Shown here: positions 45,902 through 54,990 of the stretch, in pieces | Layout: the number at the start of each line of letters is the position of its first letter | Numbering within the stretch: position 1 is the first letter of the stretch | Program-made: the position numbers and the translations under genes | Assembly (NCBI RefSeq): GCF_001584615.1 | Contig: NZ_LQQC01000002.1 | Coordinates: 147,340-211,339 of the forward strand | DNA: 64,000 nucleotides | Direction of reading: 5' to 3' | Source of the DNA: Brevibacterium ravenspurgense | Lineage (GTDB): Bacteria; Actinomycetota; Actinomycetes; Actinomycetales; Brevibacteriaceae | Notes under the pieces: model-generated | Database searches by the model: none | Told to the model about the DNA's origin: nothing | The model's input: the letters and a program-made list of their open reading frames with translations, nothing else

Positions 45902-46776
45902 CTTCTGCCGCTGCAGTCAGTCTTTTGATCCTGACAGCGCACCTGTTGATCGCTACACCTGCCTACACTGCGTCGTGTGCGGCGTTCTCGGATGGAATCA
46001 ATTGCTCCAACGAGGTTACGGAAAAAGGTACGGCGCCTCATAAGCCTGCCCCGTCCAAGCCCGGTTCTGGGCCTTCGAAGCAGCGTCCCGGCAAGCCAAA
46101 GGCGGGTAAGTCGGGTCCGCGGAAGCCGTCTCCGCCTCCTGTGCGGTGGCATAACCGGTGTGGTGGGCGCGTGATCAGTGTTGATGGTGGTCAGTGCTGG
46201 GTTCGGTATGACCAGCCGCGCCAGCCGTCTCAACCCGGGAAGCCATCGGGTGGGCGAGCACCTGTTCAAGGTGAGCCTGCCGAACCGGCTGTTCCTGTTG
46301 TGACGCAGCGGGATTTCCAGTCGGTCCCTCTGTCTGCCGCGGAGGTTCATGTATGGCCGGATGGTTGGGGTGTTGCCGGCAAGCGCACAGCGTTTTGGAC
46401 GGATGACACCACGCAGACGAAGACGCTGACCATGTTGGGCCAGGAAGTGACGGTTGAAGCAGTCCCTGTTTCGTGGCGGTGGGATTTTGGTGATGGAACA
46501 GTCAAGTGGACGCATTCGCCGTGGCGTAAGCCGGTGAGTTTGGAGCGCGCTGGTTTCTATCACGTGTACAGCAAAGCTGAGCACGTCAAAGTGACTGTCA
46601 CTGTGAAGTATGAGGGCAGGTTCCGTGTGGGCAATGGCCCGTGGACGGACATTGAAGGAACAGCCGAAAAGACGAGCCCGCCTCGTGATGTGACGATCTA
46701 CCGGTACGAAAAGTACGTGGTCGGCGAGCACTGCAAGCAGCAGAACTGTCTTGATGAAAACCGCGCTAACCGCTGA
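45892..46776 (+). CDS. secreted PKD-like domain protein
   Basis: A 294-residue secreted protein. Residues 1-26 are a Sec signal peptide (ending ATPAYTAS). A Pro/Lys/Gly-rich linker (about 45-80) and a second one (about 105-135) flank a short Cys-containing stretch. The C-terminal half contains WRWDFGDGTVKW near residue 200, the hallmark of a PKD/immunoglobulin-like domain, followed by HVYSKAEHVKVTVTVKYEG. Six or so Cys suggest disulfides. The ATG lies within the end of the lipoprotein gene (10-base overlap), so the two are made together and may form an envelope pair. Function unknown. Confidence 0.6.
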   Translation: MRLTSAAAVSLLILTAHLLIATPAYTASCAAFSDGINCSNEVTEKGTAPHKPAPSKPGSGPSKQRPGKPKAGKSGPRKPSPPPVRWHNRCGGRVISVDGGQCWVRYDQPRQPSQPGKPSGGRAPVQGEPAEPAVPVVTQRDFQSVPLSAAEVHVWPDGWGVAGKRTAFWTDDTTQTKTLTMLGQEVTVEAVPVSWRWDFGDGTVKWTHSPWRKPVSLERAGFYHVYSKAEHVKVTVTVKYEGRFRVGNGPWTDIEGTAEKTSPPRDVTIYRYEKYVVGEHCKQQNCLDENRANR

Positions 46777-46877
46777 GGCTCGCGCAAACAACTGCGCCTG
46801 CGGTGCGCCCCTGCTTTTTGCGGGACTTCTGCGATGTTTCCCGGTGATGCGTCGTTCAGACACGCCGAAGAGCAATA

Positions 46878-46893
46878 TAGAACACGTGTTCGG
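46878..46893 (+). promoter_or_regulatory. LexA (SOS) box upstream of recA
   Basis: TAGAACACGTGTTCGG contains GAAC-N4-GTTC with a perfectly palindromic core (GAACACGTGTTC), matching the Gram-positive/actinobacterial SOS box. It lies 115-130 bases before recA. A TATTGT at 46901-46906 could be the -10 of the LexA-controlled promoter. Confidence 0.8.
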
Positions 46894-46925
46894 GTCGATG
46901 TATTGTTGTCATGCCGTCGAAAAAG

Positions 46926-46934
46926 TTATCCACA
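46926..46934 (+). promoter_or_regulatory. consensus DnaA box in the recA leader
   Basis: TTATCCACA is an exact match to the DnaA box, between the SOS box and the PafBC-type promoter. Functional meaning unproven. Confidence 0.4.
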
Positions 46935-46956
46935 GCTTTCGGTTCGGCATTTTCTA

Positions 46957-46978
46957 TGTCAGTGCCTCGGTCTACAGT
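46957..46978 (+). promoter_or_regulatory. PafBC/RecA-NDp-type promoter of recA
   Basis: TGTCAGTG (46957-46964), then exactly 8 bases, then TACAGT (46973-46978). This fits the LexA-independent DNA-damage promoter described in mycobacteria as TGTCRGTG-N8-TANNNT, which depends on PafBC. The predicted start would give a leader of about 23 bases with GAGGAGGA before the recA ATG. Confidence 0.8.
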
Positions 46979-47007
46979 CAGAGCACAACGTCAAATGAGG
47001 AGGACCC

Positions 47008-48084
47008 ATGGCAGAAAAGCCAGCATCCCGCACCGCTGAAGAGCGGGCAGCGGAACAGAAGGCCAAAGCTCTCGACTCGGCTCTGGGGCAGATCGACCGT
47101 CAGTACGGCAAGGGTGCCGTTATGCGCTTGGGTGACGACCAGCGTCCGCCCATCGAAGCGATTCCCACCGGCTCGCTTGCTCTTGACGTAGCGCTCGGCG
47201 TCGGCGGTCTCCCGCGCGGCCGCGTCATCGAAATCTACGGGCCGGAATCATCCGGTAAGACCACCGTCGCTCTCCACGCTGTGGCAAGCGCGCAGAAAGC
47301 CGGTGGCATCGCCGCTTTCATCGACGCTGAACACGCACTCGACCCGGTATACGCCAAAGCGCTCGGCGTCGACACCGACAACCTTCTTGTGTCTCAGCCT
47401 GACACCGGTGAACAGGCACTCGAAATTGCGGACATGCTCATCCGCTCCGGCGCCCTTGACATCATCGTCATCGACTCCGTTGCAGCTCTTGTTCCCAAGG
47501 CTGAAATCGAAGGCGAAATGGGTGACTCCCACGTGGGTCTGCAGGCCCGCCTCATGTCGCAGGCGCTGCGCAAGATTACAGGTGCTCTCGCCAACTCCAA
47601 GACCACCGCAATCTTCATCAACCAGCTGCGTGAAAAGGTCGGCGTCTTCTTCGGCTCGCCCGAAGTCACCTCCGGTGGTAAGGCCCTGAAGTTTTACGCT
47701 TCCGTGCGCATTGACGTCCGCCGCATCGAAACGCTCAAGGAAGGCGCGGACGCAGTCGGCAACAAGACCCGCGCGAAGGTCGTCAAGAACAAGGTCGCCC
47801 CGCCGTTCAAACAGGCCGAATTCGACATCATCTACGGCAAGGGAATTTCCCGCGAAGGCAGCATCATCGACATGGGTGTCGACAACGGAATCATCCGCAA
47901 GTCTGGTTCCTGGTTCACCTATGACGGCGACCAGCTGGGCCAGGGTAAGGAGAACGTGCGCCGTTTCCTTGCAGACAACCCGGATCTGCGTGACGAAATC
48001 GAACTGAAGATCCTGACCAAGCTGGGCATCGTCGGTTCCGAAGAAGCTGCGGAAGACCAGGAGGAGACTCCGGCCAATGCCTGA
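47008..48084 (+). CDS. recA: recombinase RecA
   Basis: RecA forms filaments on single-stranded DNA, drives strand exchange and triggers LexA self-cleavage. The 358-residue protein has Walker [15 protein letters not shown] near residue 72, the Walker B region [20 protein letters not shown] and the [12 protein letters not shown] loop; no intein is present. ATG 47008 follows GAGGAGGA. Upstream are both an SOS box and a PafBC-type promoter. It overlaps recX by 8 bases. Confidence 0.98.
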   Translation: MAEKPASRTAEERAAEQKAKALDSALGQIDRQYGKGAVMRLGDDQRPPIEAIPTGSLALDVALGVGGLPRGRVIEIYGPESSGKTTVALHAVASAQKAGGIAAFIDAEHALDPVYAKALGVDTDNLLVSQPDTGEQALEIADMLIRSGALDIIVIDSVAALVPKAEIEGEMGDSHVGLQARLMSQALRKITGALANSKTTAIFINQLREKVGVFFGSPEVTSGGKALKFYASVRIDVRRIETLKEGADAVGNKTRAKVVKNKVAPPFKQAEFDIIYGKGISREGSIIDMGVDNGIIRKSGSWFTYDGDQLGQGKENVRRFLADNPDLRDEIELKILTKLGIVGSEEAAEDQEETPANA

Positions 48085-48646
48085 CACAGTTGGCACTGTT
48101 CGCCAGCTGCAGGACCAAATCGACGCGATCTCCGCGGAACACGCCGCGGGGAATCGCGACGACTACCGCATCCCCTCAGACGACCCTGAGTACAAGCGGG
48201 CCAAAAAACGGGCACTCAACATCCTCAGTGCCCGCGACCATTCCTCAGCTGAACTGCGCGACAAACTGCTGAAGAAAGAACACCCCGAAGACGTCGTCGA
48301 CACCCTGATCGACAAACTCACCAACGCGAACCTGCTTGATGACAGGGCCTACGCCCACGGCTACGTGCGCGCCCAACGACAGCGTCGAAGCCTGTCGAAA
48401 AAAGCTCTGCGTCTGCAGATGCGCAAAAAGGGTCTGCCTGACGGTGCCGTGGCAGAAGCCCTCGACGACGTCCAAGCGGAAGACGAACACGAACTCGCGT
48501 TCTCTGTCGCCATGAAAAAGGCACACAGCACCCGCGGGCTTCCCAGAGAAGTTCGGGAACGCAGAATCCTCGGCATGCTCGCTCGTCGCGGATTCCCCAC
48601 GGGGATCTGCCTCGACGTCACACGCCGAGCACTCGACGAAGTTTGA
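48077..48646 (+). CDS. recX: RecA regulator RecX
   Basis: RecX binds RecA filaments and restrains RecA activity. The 189-residue protein is built of three-helix repeats, with [20 protein letters not shown] near residue 40 and [20 protein letters not shown] near 85. The ATG lies within the 3' end of recA (8-base overlap), so RecX is made at a ratio set by recA translation. The downstream 34 bases to the convergent oxidoreductase gene hold no obvious terminator. Confidence 0.93.
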   Translation: MPDTVGTVRQLQDQIDAISAEHAAGNRDDYRIPSDDPEYKRAKKRALNILSARDHSSAELRDKLLKKEHPEDVVDTLIDKLTNANLLDDRAYAHGYVRAQRQRRSLSKKALRLQMRKKGLPDGAVAEALDDVQAEDEHELAFSVAMKKAHSTRGLPREVRERRILGMLARRGFPTGICLDVTRRALDEV

Positions 48647-48680
48647 CGTCGCCGGCTGGGCGTGCGCAGGGGCTAACCAC

Positions 48681-50201
48681 TCAAATGTCAGCTGCCAGAC
48701 CGGGACTCAAGCTGATGTGCTCGTGTATGCCGAAAGTTTTGCGCAAGACCGTATGCATTGCCTCATAACCGCAAACACCATGCACGCCGGGGCCCGGCAC
48801 GGCAGCCGCGGAACACAGCGCAACCCGGGCCGTCATCCCATCGACAGTGCGGACCAAACCAAAAGAATAGGGATCCCACGCCAGCCGCGGCCGGGCCACA
48901 AGGCGGTAAGCGTCAACACTGCCAGCCGCAATGTCACCGCCTACATAATTCGCGTTGTGCTCACTCATCCTTGACGCAGGAACACAACGCGAAGCAACAA
49001 CGACATCGCGGAAGCCAGGAGCAAATCGTTCAACCTGTCGGACCACGTGCTCCGTAACGTCAATGGAACACCCCAAGGGCACATGCGCATAGGTCCACAG
49101 TGGGCGCAGGCCGCCCACCTCACGCGAAGGATCGGCAACCGTCGGATCACTCGCAAGAACCAGAGGCGACGGCGGCATCACACCTCGGGCGACCGCATGC
49201 TGTGATGCAGCGATTTCCGACCACGTGCCACCCAGGTGCACCGTACCGGCCCTCCCGACATTCTGATCACGCCACGGAACAGGGCCCGACAGCACGAAGT
49301 CAACCTTGGCAACACCGCTGTCATGCCCCAAAGAGTTCATGCCTCTTTTCACCGAAGCAGGCAGATGCTCGGCAAAGATTTCTGCAGCAGCTTCTGCAGT
49401 CGTATCGCACAGATAAGCCCGCGCGGGCGGAAGCTGAGAAGAATCGGAAATATGAGCACTCGTGACAAACGAACCGCCATGGGCCTCAATATCCGCCACA
49501 AGAGCATCCACAATCGCCTGAGAACCACCTTGTGGAATTGGCCAACCGCCCAAGTGACCCGTCATCGCGAGCATAAGTCCCACCCCCGCTGATGACAGCG
49601 TTCCAAGCTGCCCAGGGGAGTGGGCGGCCACCCCACCCAACAGCGCACGAGCCCGAGTACCAGAAAACAATCCCGAGCCTCCGGTCCGTGCGACCTTGGC
49701 CACCGAACCAACAAAGCTCGAGGCTGCAGCGGCACCTCGGGCGTTCAGAACCTCACTCGGCACCCCGCGCTTCGACCCCAGACCCAGTGCAACCACCGCA
49801 TCGGGGGCTTCAAGCAAAGGCAAGAACAGATCACGCCAACGAGAACCGTCAACACCCAATTCGGCAGCCGTCCGATCCAGGCTGTGCCACGCAACCGCGG
49901 CAGACTCACCCTCAAGCGGATGCGCGTAGGAGGCTTCCGGCAGAAGCAGATCAACACCTCGGGAAGGCAGATCAAAAGCAGCAAAGAAAGGCGAAACAAC
50001 AGCGAGCGGATGAACAGCCGAACACACATCGTGCACAACACCATCAGCCAAACCCAGGTCCGCAGTGCGCGCCCCACCGCCGATGGTCGGCTGAGCTTCA
50101 TACACCACAACCTGCAGGCCGGCGCGGGCCGCCGTCACAGCAGCCGCCAAACCATTCGGGCCCGAACCGATGACAACAACGTCAGGACACTCGCTGCTCA
50201 T
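48681..50201 (-). CDS. NAD(P)/FAD-dependent oxidoreductase, phytoene-desaturase-like
   Basis: A 506-residue flavoprotein with an N-terminal dinucleotide fold (VVVIGSGPNGLAAAVTAARAG then VVVYEAQPTIGGGARTAD, split here) of the phytoene dehydrogenase/amine-oxidase-like group. Family members of this kind are widespread in Actinomycetota and mostly unassigned; the absence of crtB/crtE nearby argues against a carotenoid role. The start is ATG 50201: a GATACT box lies 7 bases upstream and the start of the FAD fold follows directly. Convergent with recX and divergent from miaB. Confidence 0.82.
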   Translation of the reverse strand: MSSECPDVVVIGSGPNGLAAAVTAARAGLQVVVYEAQPTIGGGARTADLGLADGVVHDVCSAVHPLAVVSPFFAAFDLPSRGVDLLLPEASYAHPLEGESAAVAWHSLDRTAAELGVDGSRWRDLFLPLLEAPDAVVALGLGSKRGVPSEVLNARGAAAASSFVGSVAKVARTGGSGLFSGTRARALLGGVAAHSPGQLGTLSSAGVGLMLAMTGHLGGWPIPQGGSQAIVDALVADIEAHGGSFVTSAHISDSSQLPPARAYLCDTTAEAAAEIFAEHLPASVKRGMNSLGHDSGVAKVDFVLSGPVPWRDQNVGRAGTVHLGGTWSEIAASQHAVARGVMPPSPLVLASDPTVADPSREVGGLRPLWTYAHVPLGCSIDVTEHVVRQVERFAPGFRDVVVASRCVPASRMSEHNANYVGGDIAAGSVDAYRLVARPRLAWDPYSFGLVRTVDGMTARVALCSAAAVPGPGVHGVCGYEAMHTVLRKTFGIHEHISLSPGLAADI

Positions 50202-50208
50202 GGCGTGC

Positions 50209-50214
50209 AGTATC
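50209..50214 (-). promoter_or_regulatory. -10 box of the oxidoreductase gene
   Basis: On the minus strand GATACT is followed by 7 bases and the ATG at 50201, without a ribosome-binding site, as expected for a leaderless mRNA. Confidence 0.4.
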
Positions 50215-50273
50215 CCACAGCGACGGCAGCGCCACCGGCCACACGACACTGCAGGACCCACACGCCCAACGGC

Positions 50274-50279
50274 TAGAAT
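50274..50279 (+). promoter_or_regulatory. -10 box of miaB
   Basis: TAGAAT lies 8 bases before the ATG at 50288. The miaB-dapF operon would then begin with a leaderless or near-leaderless mRNA. Confidence 0.5.
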
Positions 50280-50287
50280 GACGCCTG

Positions 50288-51775
50288 ATGACTGAGGCAA
50301 CGATGACTGACACAGCAACCGCACACCCGCGCACCTACGAGGTCAAAACCTACGGGTGCCAAATGAACGTGCACGACTCCGAACGGCTCTCGGGGCTCCT
50401 TGACGACGCCGGATACTCCCCAGCGGATGCCGGCGAACAGGCAGACATCGTCGTCTTCAACACCTGCGCGGTACGCGAAAACGCCGACAACCGGCTCTAC
50501 GGAAACCTCGGCCGTCTGGCCGAAGTCAAAGAACAGCGCCCCGGCATGCAGATTGCCGTCGGCGGCTGCATGGCGCAGAAAGACCGCGACACCATCATCA
50601 AACGCGCCCCCTGGGTCGACGTGGTCTTCGGCACCCACAACATGGGCTCCCTGCCGGTGCTGCTGGAACGGGCCCGCCACAACCAGGAAGCACAAGTCGA
50701 GATCAAAGAAAGCCTCGACGTCTTCCCCTCAACCCTGCCCACTCGCCGCGAATCCACCCACTCCGGCTGGGTGTCGATCTCGGTCGGCTGCAACAACACG
50801 TGCACCTTCTGCATCGTCCCGGCGCTGCGCGGCAAAGAAAAAGACCGTCGTCCCGGTGACATCCTCGCCGAAGTCGAAGCACTCGCGGCCGAAGGCGTTG
50901 TCGAAGTGACCCTGCTGGGTCAGAACGTCAACTCCTACGGCACCGAATTCCGCGACAAGGGCGCATTCGCCAAGCTGCTGCGCGCCGTCGGCCAGGTTCC
51001 GGGCATCGAGCGCGTGCGCTTCACCAGCCCACACCCGGCCGCGTTCTCCGACGATGTCATCGACGCCATGGCCGAAACCCCCACCGTCATGCCGCAGCTG
51101 CACATGCCCCTGCAGTCCGGATCGGACAAAGTCCTTAAAGACATGCGCCGCTCCTACCGCACCAAACGGTTCATGGGCATCCTCGACAAAGTGCGTGAAC
51201 GCATTCCGAACGCCGCCATCACCACCGACATCATCGTCGGCTTCCCCGGAGAAACCGAAGAGGACTTCCAGGGCACGATGGACATCGTCGAACAGGCTCG
51301 CTTCGCCCAGGCCTTCACCTTCCAGTACTCCATCCGCCCGGGCACCCCGGCGGCTGAAATGGACAACCAGATCCCCAAGGACGTCGTCCAGGAGCGCTTC
51401 GAACGTCTGACCGCTCTGCAGGACCGCATCTCTCTGGAAGAGAACCAGGCGCTGGTCGGCACGGAAGCTGAAATCCTCGTGACCGGACTGCCCGATGAGG
51501 AACACGGCAGGTTCTCAGGCCGCGCCCGGGACAACCGGCTGGTGCACGTCAAAGCCGACCCGGACACTCCTGTGCGCCCGGGTGACTTCGTCACCACCAC
51601 CCTGACGGAGGCCAAGCCCTACTTCCTCATCGCGGACGCCCCGTACACACTGCGCACATCCCCGGCCGGCGACGCTTGGGACCTCGCGCAGGCAGACAGC
51701 TGCGGTGCAGGTTCCAGCTCAGCAGGCCCCGCCGGCCCCACTGTCCTGGGCATGCCGACCATCCGCACACGATGA
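50288..51775 (+). CDS. miaB: tRNA-2-methylthio-N6-dimethylallyladenosine synthase
   Basis: Radical-SAM methylthiotransferase that modifies i6A37 of tRNAs, acting after MiaA, whose gene lies just downstream. The 495-residue protein has the N-terminal MTTase domain with three cluster Cys (YGCQMN near 23, NTCAVRE near 58, GGCMAQ near 94), the radical-[11 protein letters not shown] (CxxxCxxC) near residue 168 and a C-terminal TRAM domain (about 385-450). The last 35 residues after TRAM are an extra Ser/Gly/Ala-rich tail. A second in-frame ATG at 50303 is also possible. Confidence 0.96.
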   Translation: MTEATMTDTATAHPRTYEVKTYGCQMNVHDSERLSGLLDDAGYSPADAGEQADIVVFNTCAVRENADNRLYGNLGRLAEVKEQRPGMQIAVGGCMAQKDRDTIIKRAPWVDVVFGTHNMGSLPVLLERARHNQEAQVEIKESLDVFPSTLPTRRESTHSGWVSISVGCNNTCTFCIVPALRGKEKDRRPGDILAEVEALAAEGVVEVTLLGQNVNSYGTEFRDKGAFAKLLRAVGQVPGIERVRFTSPHPAAFSDDVIDAMAETPTVMPQLHMPLQSGSDKVLKDMRRSYRTKRFMGILDKVRERIPNAAITTDIIVGFPGETEEDFQGTMDIVEQARFAQAFTFQYSIRPGTPAAEMDNQIPKDVVQERFERLTALQDRISLEENQALVGTEAEILVTGLPDEEHGRFSGRARDNRLVHVKADPDTPVRPGDFVTTTLTEAKPYFLIADAPYTLRTSPAGDAWDLAQADSCGAGSSSAGPAGPTVLGMPTIRTR

Positions 51776-52425
51776 CCTTCCGCGCCGCCGTTGTCCCAGC
51801 CGCGCCGGTGTACACGACCGGCGTGACACGCACCCGGACACCAGCGGAAGACACACTGCGCCAAGCCATGCTCACTGCGATCGCATGGGCCGCGGGCGAA
51901 AGCACAGAAATCGGCATTGACGCTGACACCCCGCTTGTGGGGCTCGGGCCCTACGGCATCGACCGAGGTGTCGACATGAGCACGGGACAGCTCCTCACCG
52001 GAAACGCGTGGCAGGTCGCGGTCGCTGAACTGCCTGACGAAGCCGCCCGGCAGGCTGTCCAAGACGCCTGCGCCCGCGCCGGCTCCGCAGCACTGCTGGC
52101 GGTCGAGGCGGGGCTAACCCCTGTCCCACTGGACCGCGCACAAGCCGCACTCATCACCTTCGACTTCTCTGCCACCTCGACCCCAGATGGACCCCTGGCC
52201 CCCGTCGAAGGCGCGCCAGAACACGACCGGGCACTCATGGAGGCCATCCAAGCTGGTCAAGCCCAAGCCCTGACTCACGCCGCACAGGAAGCCCGCACCT
52301 ACGCATCGAACACCGAGTCGCTGCAGAGACTTCTGAGCGCTCACGGCCAACCCGAGGTTCACGTTGACTTCGACGCAGAAACCCTCGGCACCCGCACTGC
52401 AGTGCTGCGAATGGAGTTTCCGTGA
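51772..52425 (+). CDS. conserved hypothetical protein between miaB and miaA
   Basis: A 217-residue Ala-rich soluble protein. Its ATG overlaps the miaB stop (ATGA) and its own stop overlaps the miaA start (GTGA), so it is tightly embedded in the operon. In mycobacteria the same slot holds Rv2728c, an Ala-rich protein related to class III extradiol dioxygenase/MEMO folds; the N-terminal [11 protein letters not shown] and [18 protein letters not shown] fit this only loosely, and I cannot see a complete metal site. A role in tRNA modification or metabolism is not shown. Confidence 0.65.
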   Translation: MTFRAAVVPAAPVYTTGVTRTRTPAEDTLRQAMLTAIAWAAGESTEIGIDADTPLVGLGPYGIDRGVDMSTGQLLTGNAWQVAVAELPDEAARQAVQDACARAGSAALLAVEAGLTPVPLDRAQAALITFDFSATSTPDGPLAPVEGAPEHDRALMEAIQAGQAQALTHAAQEARTYASNTESLQRLLSAHGQPEVHVDFDAETLGTRTAVLRMEFP

Positions 52426-53345
52426 CAGCGCCAGCCCGTCCGGTCATCAACATCGTCGGCGCAACGGCAACCGGTAAATCCGACCTCGCGGTGCGCCTTG
52501 CCGAACACTACGGTGGCGAAATCATCAACGCCGACGCCATGCAGTTCTACCGCGGCATGGACATCGGCACAGCCAAAATCACCCCGGCCGAAACCAGGGG
52601 AGTGCCGCACCACCTGCTCGATGTTCTCGACGTGACCCAAGATGCCAGCGTCAGCGAATTCCAACAGCAGGCTCGCGAACTCATCGCAAATATGCGGTCC
52701 CGCGGCGTGCAGCCCATCCTGGTGGGCGGGTCTGGTCTTTACGTGCGAGCGGCAACCGACGTCATGAACTTCCCGGGCACAGATCCCAGCCTGCGCTCGC
52801 GTTTGGAGCGGATCGCGGAACTCGACGGCACACGCCATCTGCACGCACTGCTGACGGAACTCGACCCGGAAGCCGGGGCGAAGATCAAAATCGAAGACTC
52901 CCGGCGCATCGTGCGCGCCCTGGAAGTCATAGCGCTGACCGGCGAAACCTTCACATCCCACCTGCCCGAATACACCTACGCCATGCCGACGGTGCAGATC
53001 GGCCTGCGCATGAACCGTGCCGACCTGCGCGAGCGAATCAGCACACGTGTTCACCGCATGCTCGACGACGGCTGGGTTGACGAGGTGCGCGCGCTCATCA
53101 CCGCGGGAATCGAGGAATCAACAACCGCGGCAGCTGCGATCGGCTACCGGCAGCTGATCGCCTATGTGCGCGGCACCATGACACTCGATGAGGCCACCCA
53201 GCAGACCATCATCCGCACCGGTCAGTTCGCCAAACGACAGGAAACCTGGTTCAAACGGGACCCGCGCATCCACTGGCTGGACGCCGACAGTCCAGAGCTT
53301 TTCGAACAGGCAGTGGGCATTATTGAGAAGCAGGAGAGAGCATGA
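52422..53345 (+). CDS. miaA: tRNA dimethylallyltransferase
   Basis: Adds the dimethylallyl group to A37 of tRNAs that read UNN codons, providing the substrate of MiaB. The 307-residue protein has the P-loop GATATGKSDLAVRLAEHYGG near residue 11, the DAMQFYRGMDIGTAKI segment near 38 and GGSGLYVRA near 103. GTG start overlaps the previous stop (GTGA); the stop overlaps dapF (ATGA). Confidence 0.96.
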   Translation: MTAPARPVINIVGATATGKSDLAVRLAEHYGGEIINADAMQFYRGMDIGTAKITPAETRGVPHHLLDVLDVTQDASVSEFQQQARELIANMRSRGVQPILVGGSGLYVRAATDVMNFPGTDPSLRSRLERIAELDGTRHLHALLTELDPEAGAKIKIEDSRRIVRALEVIALTGETFTSHLPEYTYAMPTVQIGLRMNRADLRERISTRVHRMLDDGWVDEVRALITAGIEESTTAAAAIGYRQLIAYVRGTMTLDEATQQTIIRTGQFAKRQETWFKRDPRIHWLDADSPELFEQAVGIIEKQERA

Positions 53346-54250
53346 AACTCACCAAAGGCCACGGCACTGAAAATGACTTCCTGCTGTACGCCGATGACAC
53401 CGTCAGGCTCGACCCGCACGCGATTGCCGCAGCCTGTGACCGCCGCACCGGAATCGGAGCCGACGGTGTCATCCGCGCTGCGAGCATCGGCTCGGTCGAC
53501 ACTCCTGAGGCGCGCGCCGCTGAAGAAGCTGGCGCTCAGTGGTACATGGACTACCGCAACGCGGACGGCTCACCGGCGGAAATGTGCGGCAACGGGGTGC
53601 GTGTCTTCACTCATTTCCTGCGCGAAACCGGGCTGCAGACCGGGGAGAAGCTCGTGATCGGAACGGCTGTCGGCCCCGTCACGGTAGAGATGACCGCAAG
53701 TCCTTTCGCCAGTGTTGCAGACTCTGCTCACGCCTCCGACTCAGCCACGTGGTATCGCGTTCGTCTGCCCCGCGGGCCCAAGCCCATTGCCGATGACGCC
53801 TTTGCCGCTGTGGCCAACCTCCGCCCGCCCAGGCCCGCGGCGAGTGTCGACATGGAAAATCCTCACACCGTCGTCGCTGTGGCCCAAGCCGCCGAACTCG
53901 AAGCGCTCGACCTGCGCAAACCACCTGAGGTCCAACCCGTACCGCCGGACGGCACGAACGTTGAATTCATCGTCATCGAACAGGGTCCCGCCCCCGAGCT
54001 CACCGATCCTCGCCTGCAGAAGGCGGGGCACCTGAGTATGCGGGTCTACGAACGAGGTGTCGGGGAGACTCGCGCGTGCGGCACCGGAGCCTGCGCGGCG
54101 GCTCTGGCCGCCAGCCACTGGGCAGGGTCGGCGGCACCTCGGGAGTGGCTTGTCACCCAGCCGGGCGGGACAGTGCTCGTCGAGGTGGAGGACGACTATG
54201 CGGTCCTGTCCGGGCCCGCTGTTCTTACGGCAGAGACTTCGCTTCTCTGA
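53342..54250 (+). CDS. dapF: diaminopimelate epimerase
   Basis: Converts LL- to meso-diaminopimelate for lysine and peptidoglycan. The 302-residue protein has the two catalytic Cys in conserved settings, EMCGNGVRVFTHFL near residue 81 and GVGETRACGTGACAAALAAS near 245. It is the last gene of the miaB operon, joined to miaA by an ATGA overlap, a conserved actinobacterial pairing. With dapA and dapB it gives three of the diaminopimelate genes in this window. Confidence 0.95.
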   Translation: MKLTKGHGTENDFLLYADDTVRLDPHAIAAACDRRTGIGADGVIRAASIGSVDTPEARAAEEAGAQWYMDYRNADGSPAEMCGNGVRVFTHFLRETGLQTGEKLVIGTAVGPVTVEMTASPFASVADSAHASDSATWYRVRLPRGPKPIADDAFAAVANLRPPRPAASVDMENPHTVVAVAQAAELEALDLRKPPEVQPVPPDGTNVEFIVIEQGPAPELTDPRLQKAGHLSMRVYERGVGETRACGTGACAAALAASHWAGSAAPREWLVTQPGGTVLVEVEDDYAVLSGPAVLTAETSLL

Positions 54251-54311
54251 GAGGTGTCAGCGCGAGGCCGACGTGGTGTCCGTGCGTCTGAGTTGCTGCC
54301 GTGGGCAGTCG

Positions 54312-54929
54312 TCACTCCGGCGCGACAGCCGAAAGGATCCGGAACCCCTTAGATGATGCGGCGCGGGAAATGGTGAAGCCCTCCGGAAGGTTCTCCTGCA
54401 TCCATTTCTGCAGCGAGTCTGAGCCGAGGTTTTTGGCTACAACGAGGAGTGCTTCCCCGCCGGGCGTCAGTCGGGGCAGCCAGGTCAGAAGAAGTTCGTG
54501 CAGCATGTCTTTGCCCACGCGGATCGGCGGGTTGGACCAAATCGCGTCGAAGCGGACATCGTCTGGGATCTGTTCGGCGGTGACAGGGCGGATCGAGCTG
54601 AGCCCCGCCTCGGCGGCGTTCTTCTTCGTCAGTTCGAGTGAGCGTTCGTTGACATCGAGAGCCCAGATGCGGGTGTCCGTCCCGGCGTCACGGGCGGCGA
54701 GACCGGCGTGCAGCGCGATCGGACCCCAGCCGCACCCCATGTCCAGCAGGTTGCCGGCGGGCACCTCGGGCAGGCGGTCCAGAAGGACCGCGGTGCCCTT
54801 GTCCACGCGGCCGGGCGAGAACACGCCGGCGTCCGTTGTGACTGTCAGGTCGTGACCGGCCAGGCGCACCTCAAGTGGGCGCGGACGTGACTGTGCGTTT
54901 GGGGCGGAAGAAAAGTAGTGCTCGCTCAC
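54312..54929 (-). CDS. RsmC-like 16S rRNA methyltransferase
   Basis: A 205-residue SAM-dependent methyltransferase of the RsmC type, which in Escherichia coli methylates G1207 of 16S rRNA. Motif I LLDMGCGWGPIALHAGLAA lies near residue 62 and motif IV DAIWSNPPIRVGKDMLHE near residue 125; the NPP is the expected guanine-N2 type. The single-domain length is normal for Actinomycetota. The start is GTG 54929, with TAGGCT 8 bases upstream and no ribosome-binding site, so the mRNA may be leaderless. Divergent from hflX (61 bases between starts). Confidence 0.83.
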   Translation of the reverse strand: MSEHYFSSAPNAQSRPRPLEVRLAGHDLTVTTDAGVFSPGRVDKGTAVLLDRLPEVPAGNLLDMGCGWGPIALHAGLAARDAGTDTRIWALDVNERSLELTKKNAAEAGLSSIRPVTAEQIPDDVRFDAIWSNPPIRVGKDMLHELLLTWLPRLTPGGEALLVVAKNLGSDSLQKWMQENLPEGFTISRAASSKGFRILSAVAPE

Positions 54930-54976
54930 GGCATCCAAGCCTACGCGCTCGCGGCACCGAAAACTGCGCCCTGTGG

Positions 54977-54982
54977 GACAAT
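54977..54982 (+). promoter_or_regulatory. -10 box of hflX
   Basis: GACAAT, preceded by TGTGG, lies 8 bases before ATG 54991. The alternative GTG start at 54973 would overlap this box, which favours the ATG. Confidence 0.35.
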
Positions 54983-54990
54983 GGGCGGCA

